DNA of 64,000 nucleotides from an uncultured Victivallales bacterium (GCA_934661375.1 CAKUJH010000014.1:1-64000); one strand, 5' to 3'; positions 26,955-35,898 are shown, counted from the first letter of the stretch. The notes: generated from the letters alone by a model not told the origin. A program made the numbers and translations.

Positions 26955-27416
26955 GTGAAAAAACATTGGAAATCGGTATTGTCTGTTTTTTTTCTGGTTC
27001 TGCCGCATGTTCTGATTCTGTCTCTGGATCCTGCCGCATGGCGTTCCAGATATAATTGGGCAGCGTCCTTTGCCGGAACTTTTCTGTTCATGAATCTGCC
27101 GACATGCCTGTGTCTGTTCCATTGGTTCCGTCCGGACTGGTTCAAATCAAAGAAAACCGGACATCTGTCGCTGCTGAAATGTCTGGGCTGGACAGTTGTT
27201 TTTTCCGGTCTCTGCTGGGGCTTGCTCATGGCGGCATTGTGGATTTCCATTCAGCTGCATCGCGGACCGGACAACGGAATGGCAACAGTCTGCCTATTGG
27301 TATTGGGCTGGGCATATTTTCCTGTTTTCCTGATTCCCGTCGGCACGGTTTATATTCTGCTGCGGCTCTGCGGAAAATGGCTGCATCACTGCCGGATGAA
27401 AATTCACCGGAAATGA
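26955..27416 (+). CDS. Small membrane protein of unknown function
   Basis: From GTG 26955, preceded by GGGGGT, the product is 153 residues with four predicted membrane segments (for example SVLSVFFLVLPHVLILSL and VCLLVLGWAYFPVFLIPVG) and basic termini. A GTG at 26919 that overlaps the crcB stop would add 12 residues. I recognise no family. It is the last gene of the lipoprotein-PerM-CrcB group. Confidence 0.65.
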   Translation: MKKHWKSVLSVFFLVLPHVLILSLDPAAWRSRYNWAASFAGTFLFMNLPTCLCLFHWFRPDWFKSKKTGHLSLLKCLGWTVVFSGLCWGLLMAALWISIQLHRGPDNGMATVCLLVLGWAYFPVFLIPVGTVYILLRLCGKWLHHCRMKIHRK

Positions 27417-27435
27417 TTTTTTGTTCCGGTGGAAT

Positions 27436-27471
27436 AAAAAAACGGGACCGCCGGCTGAATGGACGGTCCCG
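27436..27471 (-). terminator. Rho-independent terminator of the type I secretion operon
   Basis: The stem CGGGACCG/CGGTCCCG (27443-27450, 27464-27471) is followed on the minus strand by seven T. It lies 9 bases after the HlyD-like gene. Confidence 0.9.
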
Positions 27472-27479
27472 CGTATTCA

Positions 27480-28829
27480 TTACGGTTCACGGATGGATTC
27501 ATCCAGTGCTTTGATCAATGGATAAATCAGATATTCTATGATGCGTCGTTTTCCCGTTTTGATTTCCGCCTGGGCTTCCATGCCGGGGATCAGACGGAAA
27601 TTTTTCTTGACATGATCCAGATGACCGGAAACCACAATTCTCGCCCGGTAATACGATACCGGAATCTGCGACTGCTGTTTCTGCAAAGTGTTTTCTGAAA
27701 TGTTCCGGACTTTGCCGTTCAAGGTGCCGAATTTCTGGAACGGGTAGGCGTTGAGCTTGATCCGGACATCGGACCCAATTTCCACTTTGCCGATGTCCTG
27801 CGGCTGGATTTCCGCTTCCAGTTCGATGTTGCCGACCAGCGGAACCAGGGTGATCAGCGCTTCGGCTTCCCGGACAGCGGATCCGACGGAAAACGCCGCG
27901 ATCTCATGCACCACGCTGTCGCACGGCGCACGGAGTTCCACATATTCGATCAGCTGTTTCACTTTGTCGTAATCTTTCTGGGTGGATGTCAGTTCGCGTT
28001 CCACTTTGACCAGTTCCTCCGAAATGTTGTTGCGCCATTCCTGAATGAAGGTCTGCTTGGATGACAAGGTGCTTTCGCGCTGATGTTTGAGTTCCAGCAG
28101 ACTGTTCTTCAGTTCATCGATGCTGGCTTCCATTTCCATGCGGGAAATGGATGCGGAGAGCAGTTCTTTGAGCGACCCCGCCTTGAGGTCATGCAGCTTG
28201 ACGAACATATCTTCGATTTTCTTGATGGCGACCAGGCGTTCCTGCTGATTTTTCAGGGTATCTTCGCGGGATTTCCGGGAAGCGTCCAGCTGCTGAATGC
28301 CTTCATCGTAATACTTGTTCTTTTCGCTGAAATACCGGGAACGCTGTTTGAAAATCGCCAGCTGCAAAGCTCCGGTTTCGCCGGGGGCAGGCTGGTAATC
28401 TTTGCCTTCAAATTCCGCCAGCAGACGCGCATACTGGGCATTGAGAATGCTGAGTTCCTTGGTCAGGCGTTCCGCTTCGGCACGGTTGATGGTGGGGTCG
28501 AAGGTGATCAGAACGTCGTCCTTTTTCACGATCTGCCCGATTTTCACGTGGATTTTCTGAATGACCGTGCGTTCCAGCGGTTTCATGACGATGCTGGAAT
28601 CATCGGTAACCAGTTTGCCTTCCGCCTGAACCACAACGTCAACTTTACAGACACATGCCCAGATGAGTGCGCCGAGGATGAAAACCACGGAAAACAGAAC
28701 GCTGTACCGGATCCACAGCGGCAGCCGTTCATTTTTGATTTCGAGGGCGTCCGGCTGGAATTCAATCGCTTCGGGTGCGAGTTTTTCAGCGGATTGCGTA
28801 TTGCTGTTGTCTTGATTGGATATGGCCAT
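27480..28829 (-). CDS. Type I secretion periplasmic adaptor (HlyD family)
   Basis: The 449-residue protein links the inner-membrane exporter to an outer-membrane TolC-type channel. It has a cytoplasmic N-terminus, one membrane helix (about residues 42-62, YSVLFSVVFILGALIWACV), a lipoyl-like half (VVVQAEGKLV ... IVKKDDVLITFDP), a long coiled-coil hairpin (about 110-300) and a C-terminal barrel (ELRAPCDSVVHE, IELEAEIQPQDIGKV). It begins 3 bases after the exporter stop. No TolC gene is in the window, so the outer channel is presumably shared. Confidence 0.92.
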   Translation of the reverse strand: MAISNQDNSNTQSAEKLAPEAIEFQPDALEIKNERLPLWIRYSVLFSVVFILGALIWACVCKVDVVVQAEGKLVTDDSSIVMKPLERTVIQKIHVKIGQIVKKDDVLITFDPTINRAEAERLTKELSILNAQYARLLAEFEGKDYQPAPGETGALQLAIFKQRSRYFSEKNKYYDEGIQQLDASRKSREDTLKNQQERLVAIKKIEDMFVKLHDLKAGSLKELLSASISRMEMEASIDELKNSLLELKHQRESTLSSKQTFIQEWRNNISEELVKVERELTSTQKDYDKVKQLIEYVELRAPCDSVVHEIAAFSVGSAVREAEALITLVPLVGNIELEAEIQPQDIGKVEIGSDVRIKLNAYPFQKFGTLNGKVRNISENTLQKQQSQIPVSYYRARIVVSGHLDHVKKNFRLIPGMEAQAEIKTGKRRIIEYLIYPLIKALDESIREP

Positions 28830-28832
28830 GAT

Positions 28833-31385
28833 TCAGTCTCCCACTTCCATTTGCTGTTTCCAGAAATCCCGGTAGGTGCCAGGCTGTTTCAGGAGTTCTT
28901 TGTGCGAATCAAATGCAGTTCTTTCCCCGTTGTCGATCACGAGAATCTTGTCTGCGGAACTGACAATGCTCAGCCGGTGTGAAACGATCAGCACCGTGCG
29001 GCCGCGGGAAATGGCGCGCAGATTCTGTTTGATGACCTGTTCGCTTTCCGGGTCGAGCGCACTGGTGGCTTCGTCGAAAATCAGAATCGGCGGGTTGGTC
29101 AGCAGGGCGCGGGCAATCGCCAGACGCTGTTTCTGACCGCCGGACAGGTTCGATGCGTTTTCTTCCAGAACCGTGTCATAGCCGCGCGCCTGTTTCTGAA
29201 TGAATTCATCCGCGCCTGCCAGTTTCGCCGCGTAGATGATTTCTTCCAGCGAAGCGCTGCGTTTGGTCATGCTGATGTTTTCACGGATCGTGCCGCTGAA
29301 GAAATAATTTTCCTGAAGCACCACCCCGATACTCATGCGCAGATGCGCTTTGTCGATTTCCCGGATGTCGATGCCGTCGATTTTGACCACACCCTGCTGG
29401 ACGCTGTAAAGTCCCTGCAGCAGTTTGGTCAGCGTGCTTTTACCGGAACCGGAACGCCCGACAATACCGATGGTCATGCCCGGCGCCACTTCCAGAGACA
29501 TGTTCTTGATGGCTGCCGGCAGGTCGGGACGGTACTGGAAGGTAACGTTTTCAAAGGAAATGCCGCCGTGCAGCGGATTGCGCACCCCACCGCCCGCAGG
29601 TTCCGTCGGGGTGTTCATGACCACGCCCAGCATCTTGACCGACAGCGCGATCTGCTGGTACTCGTGAATCAGGCCGACCATTTTCACCAGCGGTCCGGTA
29701 ACGCGTCCGGAGAGCATCTGGAAAGCAATCAGCGCGCCGATGGAAAGTTTCTGGTCGAACACCAGCAGCGCACCTACCCAGATCACCGTGATGGTCATCA
29801 TCATTTCCAGCACCTGACTGATGCTCTTGGCGGTGATGGAAATCTTGCCGACCCGGAAATACGACTTGATGGCGTACGCCGTGGTGTCATCCCAGTGCTG
29901 TTCCTCTACCGGTTCCAGCGCAAGAGATTTCACGGTACGGACTCCGTGAATGGATTCCACCAGCATACTCTGCCGTTTGCCTTCCGCCTGATAGAGTTCG
30001 TTCAGACGGGTCTGGAACGGCTTGATCAGACAGGCGATCACCAGTGCCATCAGCACCGAATAGCCCAGCACAATCAGGGTCAGCGGGATGCTGTAAAGCA
30101 GCAGGAACGGGATGAAGATGCAGAGTGCGCAGACGTCCAGAATGGTGAAGAACAGATTCCCGGAAAGAAATCCGCGGATGCGTTCGGTCTGCTGCATGTG
30201 CTTGAGCAGAACGCCCGACGGAACCCGTTCGAAGAAATCAATCGGCAGACGCATCAGATGCCGGAAGGTCTTCGTCGCAGTCGAGATGTCGATTTTATTG
30301 GTGGCGAACAGCAGGAAATAATTGCGGACAAATTCCAGAAATCCGTTGAACACCACCGCGGCAATAATGCCGATTCCCAGCACGTTCAAGGTGTTGTATG
30401 CCTTGTTGACCAGCACCTTGTCCACCACGATCTGGAAGAACAGCGGCACAATCAGCGACAGCAGCGTAATCAGCGCGACCGTCAGGGCAATCTGTCCGAA
30501 AATGCCGCGCAGCTTGATGAATTCGGGAATGAACCAGCGCAGACTGAACGGCTGTTCCTCATCCGCCAGACGGTACGTTTTCTTGAGCAGAATGGTGCGT
30601 CCGGAGTATTCCGCTTCGAACTGCTCCCGGTTCAGAAATTCAAACGGTGTTCCTGGCTTTTTATTTTCCGGATCAATCACCGCCAGTTCCTGTCTGTCTT
30701 CCACGGTGCGCACACCGCAGAGCAGGATTTTTCTGCCGTTCTTCTTGACGGCTATGGCTGGATACGCCTTGCCGAGCTGAAGCAGTTTTTCCCAGTCCAG
30801 TTTGCGGAATTTGCATTTGAACTGGTAATCCGAGGCGATCTGCTGAAGCAGCGCATCGCGCGGTTCCTCTTCCCCGATGGCATAATCATGCATGACCCGG
30901 CGGATGTCCATGTTCACACCGTGATGCTTGGCGATGTTGCAGAGACAGTACAGCGCGGTCTGCTTGGCGGAATCCACTTCCTGAAGGTTGCGGAAAAAGA
31001 TGGCGGCTCCGTCGAATCTTTCCCGGATTTCCGCGGATTTGACCCGCAGGGCGCGCGGCGGATGATTCGGGACCGGTTCCACAATGACCGTGTTCTCGTC
31101 GGCAAGCTGACGGATGTTCTGGAGCAGAATCCAGTGGCGTCCCCCCAGACGGACCAGCGCGGGGCCGGACGCCTGCGGCGGCAGATTTATCAGCTCCTTC
31201 AGTTGTTCCGGTTCGAGTTTCTGCGCTTCGGAAAGCTGCAGCAGAACCGTCAGTTCTCCTTCGGCGGTTTCCGCATTGCGGACCGTTTCATCGGTGAGGA
31301 GCGCATTGAAATTGACTTCCCGTCGGACCTGGGAGAATAAGATCCGCAGACATTCCAGCGCGCTGCTTGATATGATAGAAGGCAT
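28833..31385 (-). CDS. Type I secretion ABC exporter with two degenerate C39-like domains (HlyB-like)
   Basis: The 850-residue protein exports a protein substrate in one step. Residues about 140-270 form a C39-like domain close to that of HlyB, but the catalytic Cys is replaced by Thr (QTALYCLCNIAKHHG) and the His position reads GRKILL. Residues about 5-138 look like a second, more diverged copy: SSSALECLRIL has Ser in the Cys position, while GRHWILL keeps the His. Then come the membrane domain (about 280-560; GIFGQIALTVALITLLSLIV) and the ATPase (Walker A GRSGSGKST near 643, signature LSGGQ near 747, ILIFDEATSALD). An ordinary HlyB is about 710 residues; the extra N-terminal domain explains the length. 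Confidence 0.9.
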   Translation of the reverse strand: MPSIISSSALECLRILFSQVRREVNFNALLTDETVRNAETAEGELTVLLQLSEAQKLEPEQLKELINLPPQASGPALVRLGGRHWILLQNIRQLADENTVIVEPVPNHPPRALRVKSAEIRERFDGAAIFFRNLQEVDSAKQTALYCLCNIAKHHGVNMDIRRVMHDYAIGEEEPRDALLQQIASDYQFKCKFRKLDWEKLLQLGKAYPAIAVKKNGRKILLCGVRTVEDRQELAVIDPENKKPGTPFEFLNREQFEAEYSGRTILLKKTYRLADEEQPFSLRWFIPEFIKLRGIFGQIALTVALITLLSLIVPLFFQIVVDKVLVNKAYNTLNVLGIGIIAAVVFNGFLEFVRNYFLLFATNKIDISTATKTFRHLMRLPIDFFERVPSGVLLKHMQQTERIRGFLSGNLFFTILDVCALCIFIPFLLLYSIPLTLIVLGYSVLMALVIACLIKPFQTRLNELYQAEGKRQSMLVESIHGVRTVKSLALEPVEEQHWDDTTAYAIKSYFRVGKISITAKSISQVLEMMMTITVIWVGALLVFDQKLSIGALIAFQMLSGRVTGPLVKMVGLIHEYQQIALSVKMLGVVMNTPTEPAGGGVRNPLHGGISFENVTFQYRPDLPAAIKNMSLEVAPGMTIGIVGRSGSGKSTLTKLLQGLYSVQQGVVKIDGIDIREIDKAHLRMSIGVVLQENYFFSGTIRENISMTKRSASLEEIIYAAKLAGADEFIQKQARGYDTVLEENASNLSGGQKQRLAIARALLTNPPILIFDEATSALDPESEQVIKQNLRAISRGRTVLIVSHRLSIVSSADKILVIDNGERTAFDSHKELLKQPGTYRDFWKQQMEVGD

Positions 31386-31462
31386 TCGTGTCCTGTTCCT
31401 TCCTGTAATGTTTTGTATTCCTGTTATTGTGCAGTATCTTTATTAGTTTACGCTAATTTGTT

Positions 31463-31491
31463 AACATAACCCGTGAACGGGCGGTTTTCAA
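31463..31491 (-). promoter_or_regulatory. Promoter for exporter genes with palindrome in the spacer
   Basis: On the minus strand, TTGAAA (31491-31486) and TATGTT (31468-31463) are spaced 17 bases. The spacer carries CCCG-TTCA-CGGG, an inverted repeat suited to a regulator that would block or realign the promoter. The start of the exporter is about 80 bases downstream. Confidence 0.5.
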
Positions 31492-31542
31492 GCAGAAAAC
31501 AGAATTGTTTTCATAATATTTTCCGTTTCATGCGCCCCGTCC

Positions 31543-31577
31543 GAAAAAAGAAGCGCACCGGAACCGATGCGCTTCTT
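31543..31577 (-). terminator. Rho-independent terminator after the secreted substrate gene
   Basis: The 10-bp stem AAGAAGCGCA/TGCGCTTCTT (31548-31557, 31568-31577) is followed on the minus strand by six T. It separates the substrate gene from the exporter genes, so the two can be expressed at different levels. Confidence 0.9.
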
Positions 31578-31599
31578 CCTTAGCCGAATGTTTTCCGGA

Positions 31600-34500
31600 T
31601 CAGACCGGACCGGCGAGACTGGTTTTCCAATCGGACGGCACACTGCCGAATCCTTTCCATTCCAATCCGTCGGTATAAACCATGACTGCGGCAAGGTCGT
31701 TGCCGTTGCGCACCCGCAGATCGTCAATGCCGTCGCCGTTATAATCGCCGATGGCTTCGACTGCCATGGAAGTCGGGAAGTCGCAGAAAGCTTTCCAGCC
31801 CGTGATTTGACCGTCTTTCATCAGCCATGCACCGTAGGAGCCATTACTGTTGAACAGAATATCCGCCGTGCCGTCGCCGTTGAAATCGCCCAGCCCGACA
31901 ATCCGGTTGATTGAGCCGACATCCGCCAGCCCCTGCCAGCGCGGACCGTTGGCACTCATGAGCCATGCCCCGATGCTGTTTCCATTGCGCAGAATCAGAT
32001 CGGCAGTTCCGTCGCCGTTGATGTCGCCGACTCCGACCATATTCCAATTCAGCGGAAGAGGAACTTCAAAATGTTCACCGGTTTGATTCATGTATGTCCC
32101 GATTGCGCCATTGCTTCTGCGGTACAGCACATCAGTCAGACCATCGCCGTTGAAGTCGCGGGTGGCAATCAGATCACAATCGGCTTCGAGCTGACCCCAT
32201 GATTCCCAGCCGGGAACGCCTTTTGCGTTCATGGTCCAGACCCCGAAATCTTTATTCACTGCGTCATACAGGAACACATCCGAATAAATGTCGCCGTTGG
32301 CATTGCCCGTATCGAACAGTTCCCATGTGCCGGGCAGTCCGGAGAGTCCGAGCCATGACGGATTGCCTTTTGCATCCAACAGCCACGCTCCGGCATCCGA
32401 AGCAGGAGAATTTAACATGACGATATCGGCAATGCCATTGCCGTTTATATCGTTGCGAAGAGCCGTTGTTTTTGATTTTGAGGGGAATTCTGTGTTCCAG
32501 TCGCTTCTCGTATCTCCGAATACAATACATTCTACGGAATTGTTTTTGACTATGAGCGAGGCAAGTAGATTACCGTCGCGGATACGCAGATCATCGATGC
32601 CATCGCCGTTGTAATCACTGATGAATTCAATGTTGACCGGATACGGCAGATCCATAAGGTTTTTCCACTCCGCAATGGAACCGTTTTTCATCAACCATGC
32701 TCCATAATTGCCGTCTTGACGAATCAAAACATCTTTGGTCCCATCGCCGTTGAAGTCGCCGAGTCCAATGATTTCTGCAGAACTGCTGACATCGGACAGC
32801 GTAACCCACCTGGGACCGGCTGCATCCATCAGCCATGCCCCGATGGTGCGGTCCTTTCGCAGAATGAGGTCATCGATGCCGTCGCCGTTGATGTCCCCCG
32901 TTCCTTGAATGACAATGTCTGCCGGCAGTGCAACAGATTGATTCCATTGTTTTCCGGTGGCAAACTGAATATTGACTGCGCCGTCATTCCCCCGCAGAAC
33001 AATATCTGTAAATCCATCTCCGTCGAAATCGCCCAGCAGCTGTGCTTTGACATTTGCCGTAAACGGATTGAACGCCATCCAGCCGGTAACGCCAGTGGAA
33101 CTTGTGGTCCAGATGCCAATCTGGTTGCTGACGGCGTCATACAGATAAATATCCGAGCAGAGGTCGCCATTGGCATTGCCTGTTCCGAAGACTTTCCATG
33201 AGCCGGGCAGTTTGGAAAATCCGAGCCAGTTCGGAATTCCGTCATGAATTGTCCATGCTCCGGCATCGGAACCGTTGCTCATCAGAACATCGGCAATGCC
33301 GTCGCCATCGAAATCCCCGTTGACCGGTTTTATTGCCGGAGCAGCATAGGGGCTGTCTATTTGCAATGATATAACATCAGTTGTTTCGTCAAGTTTCAGT
33401 GTAAGGCTGATATCTCCGTATTGCAGTGACTGGTTCAAAGCCAACGCTCCCCATGCGGATCCATTGTCTCCATGAATCGTGAGTGTTTTATTGAAATTTC
33501 CGGCATTGCCGATCAGTTGGTATTCTCCAGTACTTTGCCGGGCGGAAACAGTAACGGCATAATTTCCCCCGCCGGAAACTTTTGTCCAGTCATTGAGCAA
33601 TAACCCGTCATTCGCCTGCCGCACGGAAATATTGAAATCTATGGTTCCGTTGTTGACCAATTCGCCATCGTAATCATGTCCTAAATCATCTTTTATCGTG
33701 ATGTTGCCTGCTGCAGAAGCGTTTCCGTTGAGAACCATTTTCCCCCCGAAAATATATATGGTATCCGTACTGGTCTTGAATTCACAATCCATTAATTCCA
33801 AATAACTGGATGTGTAAATGGCCCCGCCTTTAGATGCTGCATTCCGTGAAAAAACGGCATTGTTTCCGATAAACATGCTTCCATAAGGATTGTAAATAGC
33901 CCCGCCTTTGGAAGCTGCGGTATTTCTAATAAACACCGCGTTACTGCCAATGGTTGTGGAATTTCCAGCATTGATTGCTCCACCCGCGGAAAAAGCACTG
34001 TTGCCTATAAATGTAGCATTATCTCCAATAGTTCTCTCTCCTATACTCCCCCAAATAGCTCCTCCTGCATTATCTGAAAATGTGGCATTGTTTCCGATAA
34101 ACATACTTCCCCAAGCGTAAATAGCCCCTCCAAATGATGCATTATTTCCACAAAACGAAGCATTATTTCCAATTTCAATATAACCACCATGATCAATAGC
34201 GCCGCCATGGGAAGCGCTGTTGCCACAAAACGAAGCGTTATCTCCAATGGACATGCTCCCATTGTTGCAAATAGCCCCTCCAAATGATGCATTATTTCCA
34301 CAAAACGAAGCATTATTTCCAATTTCAATAAACGTGCTTTCATAACCACCATTGTAAATAGCGCCGCCGCTACAGTAAGCGCTGTTGCCATTAAACGAAG
34401 CATTATTTCCAATGGACATACTTTCTCTGTTGCAAATAGCGCCACCACCACAGTAAGCACTGTTGTTCAAGGCTATATTTTTTCTGAATGTAACACCGTC

Positions 34501-34947
34501 ACCAATAATTACGTATCCATCATTGTAAATAGCGCCGCCGCCGTTATAGTAAGCGCTGTTGCCATTAAACGAAGCATTATCTCCAATGGACATACTTTTT
34601 CTGTTGTAAATAGCGCCGCCGCCGTTATAATAGGATGTACTGTTGTTCGAGGCTATATTGTTTCTGAATATAACGCCGTCACCGATGGTTACGTATCCAT
34701 TATTGTAAATAGCCCCGCCAATGTTGGCATTATAATAATAGAAAGAGGTTCTGTTTTCAATGTATCTCTGTACTCCGCTTCCAACACTGACAGCTCCGCC
34801 TTCTTGCCATTGATTCACATATGTATTCATATTTGCAGCCATGGTAGTCTGCTCCTGCATTTCAGGAACAATCATCACTCCTGCATTCAGTTCGGGCATC
34901 GGTTTGTACAATTTTGAGCCTTCGGGAATCATCATGTTTTGTATCAT
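31600..34947 (-). CDS. Large repeat protein, probable type I secreted surface/adhesin protein (Pmp-like GGAI repeats + FG-GAP/VCBS repeats)
   Basis: This 1115-residue protein has no Sec signal. ATG 34947 is chosen because GGAGG lies 6 bases upstream; ATG 34953 abuts it. Residues about 69-382 hold some twelve GGAI(Y/C/N) repeats alternating with (I/T)IG(D/N)NA(S/T/V)F, a beta-helix pattern like chlamydial polymorphic membrane proteins. Residues about 540-1110 form two similar ~285-residue blocks of FG-GAP/VCBS units (DGDGIADVL, DINGDGIDDLIL, DFNGDGTKDVLI), whose DxDGDG loops probably bind calcium. No GGxGxD RTX nonapeptides are seen. The next genes on the same strand are the exporter and adaptor, so it is the likely substrate. 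The beta-helix part is clearly AT-richer than the flanks. Confidence 0.85.
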   Translation of the reverse strand: MIQNMMIPEGSKLYKPMPELNAGVMIVPEMQEQTTMAANMNTYVNQWQEGGAVSVGSGVQRYIENRTSFYYYNANIGGAIYNNGYVTIGDGVIFRNNIASNNSTSYYNGGGAIYNRKSMSIGDNASFNGNSAYYNGGGAIYNDGYVIIGDGVTFRKNIALNNSAYCGGGAICNRESMSIGNNASFNGNSAYCSGGAIYNGGYESTFIEIGNNASFCGNNASFGGAICNNGSMSIGDNASFCGNSASHGGAIDHGGYIEIGNNASFCGNNASFGGAIYAWGSMFIGNNATFSDNAGGAIWGSIGERTIGDNATFIGNSAFSAGGAINAGNSTTIGSNAVFIRNTAASKGGAIYNPYGSMFIGNNAVFSRNAASKGGAIYTSSYLELMDCEFKTSTDTIYIFGGKMVLNGNASAAGNITIKDDLGHDYDGELVNNGTIDFNISVRQANDGLLLNDWTKVSGGGNYAVTVSARQSTGEYQLIGNAGNFNKTLTIHGDNGSAWGALALNQSLQYGDISLTLKLDETTDVISLQIDSPYAAPAIKPVNGDFDGDGIADVLMSNGSDAGAWTIHDGIPNWLGFSKLPGSWKVFGTGNANGDLCSDIYLYDAVSNQIGIWTTSSTGVTGWMAFNPFTANVKAQLLGDFDGDGFTDIVLRGNDGAVNIQFATGKQWNQSVALPADIVIQGTGDINGDGIDDLILRKDRTIGAWLMDAAGPRWVTLSDVSSSAEIIGLGDFNGDGTKDVLIRQDGNYGAWLMKNGSIAEWKNLMDLPYPVNIEFISDYNGDGIDDLRIRDGNLLASLIVKNNSVECIVFGDTRSDWNTEFPSKSKTTALRNDINGNGIADIVMLNSPASDAGAWLLDAKGNPSWLGLSGLPGTWELFDTGNANGDIYSDVFLYDAVNKDFGVWTMNAKGVPGWESWGQLEADCDLIATRDFNGDGLTDVLYRRSNGAIGTYMNQTGEHFEVPLPLNWNMVGVGDINGDGTADLILRNGNSIGAWLMSANGPRWQGLADVGSINRIVGLGDFNGDGTADILFNSNGSYGAWLMKDGQITGWKAFCDFPTSMAVEAIGDYNGDGIDDLRVRNGNDLAAVMVYTDGLEWKGFGSVPSDWKTSLAGPV
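34119..34330. repeat. 62-bp perfect direct repeat inside the substrate gene
   Basis: Bases 34119-34180 and 34269-34330 are identical over 62 positions, offset by 150 bases (50 codons). They encode two copies of the GGAI/NNASF unit. Further partial copies lie around 34400-34700. Confidence 0.85.
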
Positions 34948-35046
34948 CGTCATCCTCCAAATTTAAATACTGTTATTCATAATGTTATTATAAATATATC
35001 CCGCTTTTATGAAAAAACAATTCTTTTCGTCAAAAAATATGAAAAA

Positions 35047-35736
35047 TCAGGGAGTCTGAAATTGAAATTGCCGGAGCAGGGTTTGGACAACGGATTCGCC
35101 GGTGATGGTTTCGCCGGGAAAACGCAATAAATGCACCCAGTCCGATTCGCGGGAAAATGTGATCAGAGCCGCTTTGTGCAGCAATTCCCCGAAAACAGAA
35201 TGCTCCGGAACAGACATGGTTTTTTCCGTCAGAATATAATCGCAGTCCAGATCCAGAATCAGCGGATTGCGCCAGCCGCGGCAATGCTCCAGCAGCGGTT
35301 TCAGCCAGGCGTCCGACAGCATCTGTTCCGCCAGAGACCGGAATGATTCCGGATGATTCAGCAGGGCGTTGACGTCCGGCAGATCCGGATGGCGCAGAAC
35401 TTCCATGCGTTCATGGGCGCACGGTCCGTTCTGCGGCGCAATGGAAAAAATCAGAACCCTGCCGACCAGTCCGGACCGCAGCGCCCAGTCGAAATGTTCA
35501 TCGTGATGCAGTGCGGCAATGGCGTTCTCCACGGTCTGGGGATTCCGCCACGCGCCGGGGTCAGGGGGAGGGACGCCGCGGCGGACGGCGGACAGGGTAT
35601 CGGTATGGAAATCGAAGGAAATCACATCGGGGCAGTCCTCATGGGTACGCCGCCATTCCGCCCAGTGCCGCAGCACTTCGTGGTGAAGAGCGGCTGTCTG
35701 CGGAGAACAGGGAACGGAGTCCGTTTTCTGATTCAT
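35047..35736 (-). CDS. UPF0489-like protein of unknown function
   Basis: The 229-residue protein has FDFHTDTLS near residue 45, LHHDEHFDWAL near 77 and LILDLDCDYILTEK near 163. Spaced acidic and His motifs of this kind resemble UPF0489, whose members look like metal-dependent arginase-fold proteins. The family call is from memory and tentative; no function is claimed. It has no signal peptide. It is divergent from the metallopeptidase gene and tail-on to the substrate gene promoter. Confidence 0.6.
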   Translation of the reverse strand: MNQKTDSVPCSPQTAALHHEVLRHWAEWRRTHEDCPDVISFDFHTDTLSAVRRGVPPPDPGAWRNPQTVENAIAALHHDEHFDWALRSGLVGRVLIFSIAPQNGPCAHERMEVLRHPDLPDVNALLNHPESFRSLAEQMLSDAWLKPLLEHCRGWRNPLILDLDCDYILTEKTMSVPEHSVFGELLHKAALITFSRESDWVHLLRFPGETITGESVVQTLLRQFQFQTP

Positions 35737-35839
35737 GATATGCGCCTCATTTCCGGTTGTCGACGGGATATGATATACCGGAACGGGCGGATTTGCAAAC
35801 GCAAAGCGAAAAAAATTCCGAAAAGAAACATTTTTCCGC

Positions 35840-35867
35840 TTGCCTTGTCTGAAAAAAAGATTACATT
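35840..35867 (+). promoter_or_regulatory. Candidate promoter for the metallopeptidase gene
   Basis: TTGCCT (35840-35845) and TACATT (35862-35867) spaced 16 bases, about 30 bases before the start. Both boxes are imperfect. Confidence 0.35.
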
Positions 35868-35898
35868 GTATCGGTTATCACTGCAAGGAGGTGTTATC

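Noticed and set aside
29343..31340. 665-codon plus-strand frame opposite the ABC exporter
   Set aside because: It is the mirror of a well-supported gene; its composition is that of antisense translation (rich in His, Gln and Arg) and it has no domain.
31600..33330. RTX-type calcium-binding nonapeptides in the secreted protein
   Set aside because: The Asp/Gly-rich loops follow the DxDGDG pattern of FG-GAP/VCBS repeats; no GGxGxDxUx tandem was found.
33800..34740. CRISPR array
   Set aside because: The regularly spaced repeats are inside an open frame, encode a beta-helix pattern and lack fixed-length unrelated spacers. No cas genes are present.
35353..35898. Upstream extension of the zinc metallopeptidase frame
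   Set aside because: It is antisense to the UPF0489-like gene; ATG 35899 has a strong AAGGAGG site and the normal membrane start.
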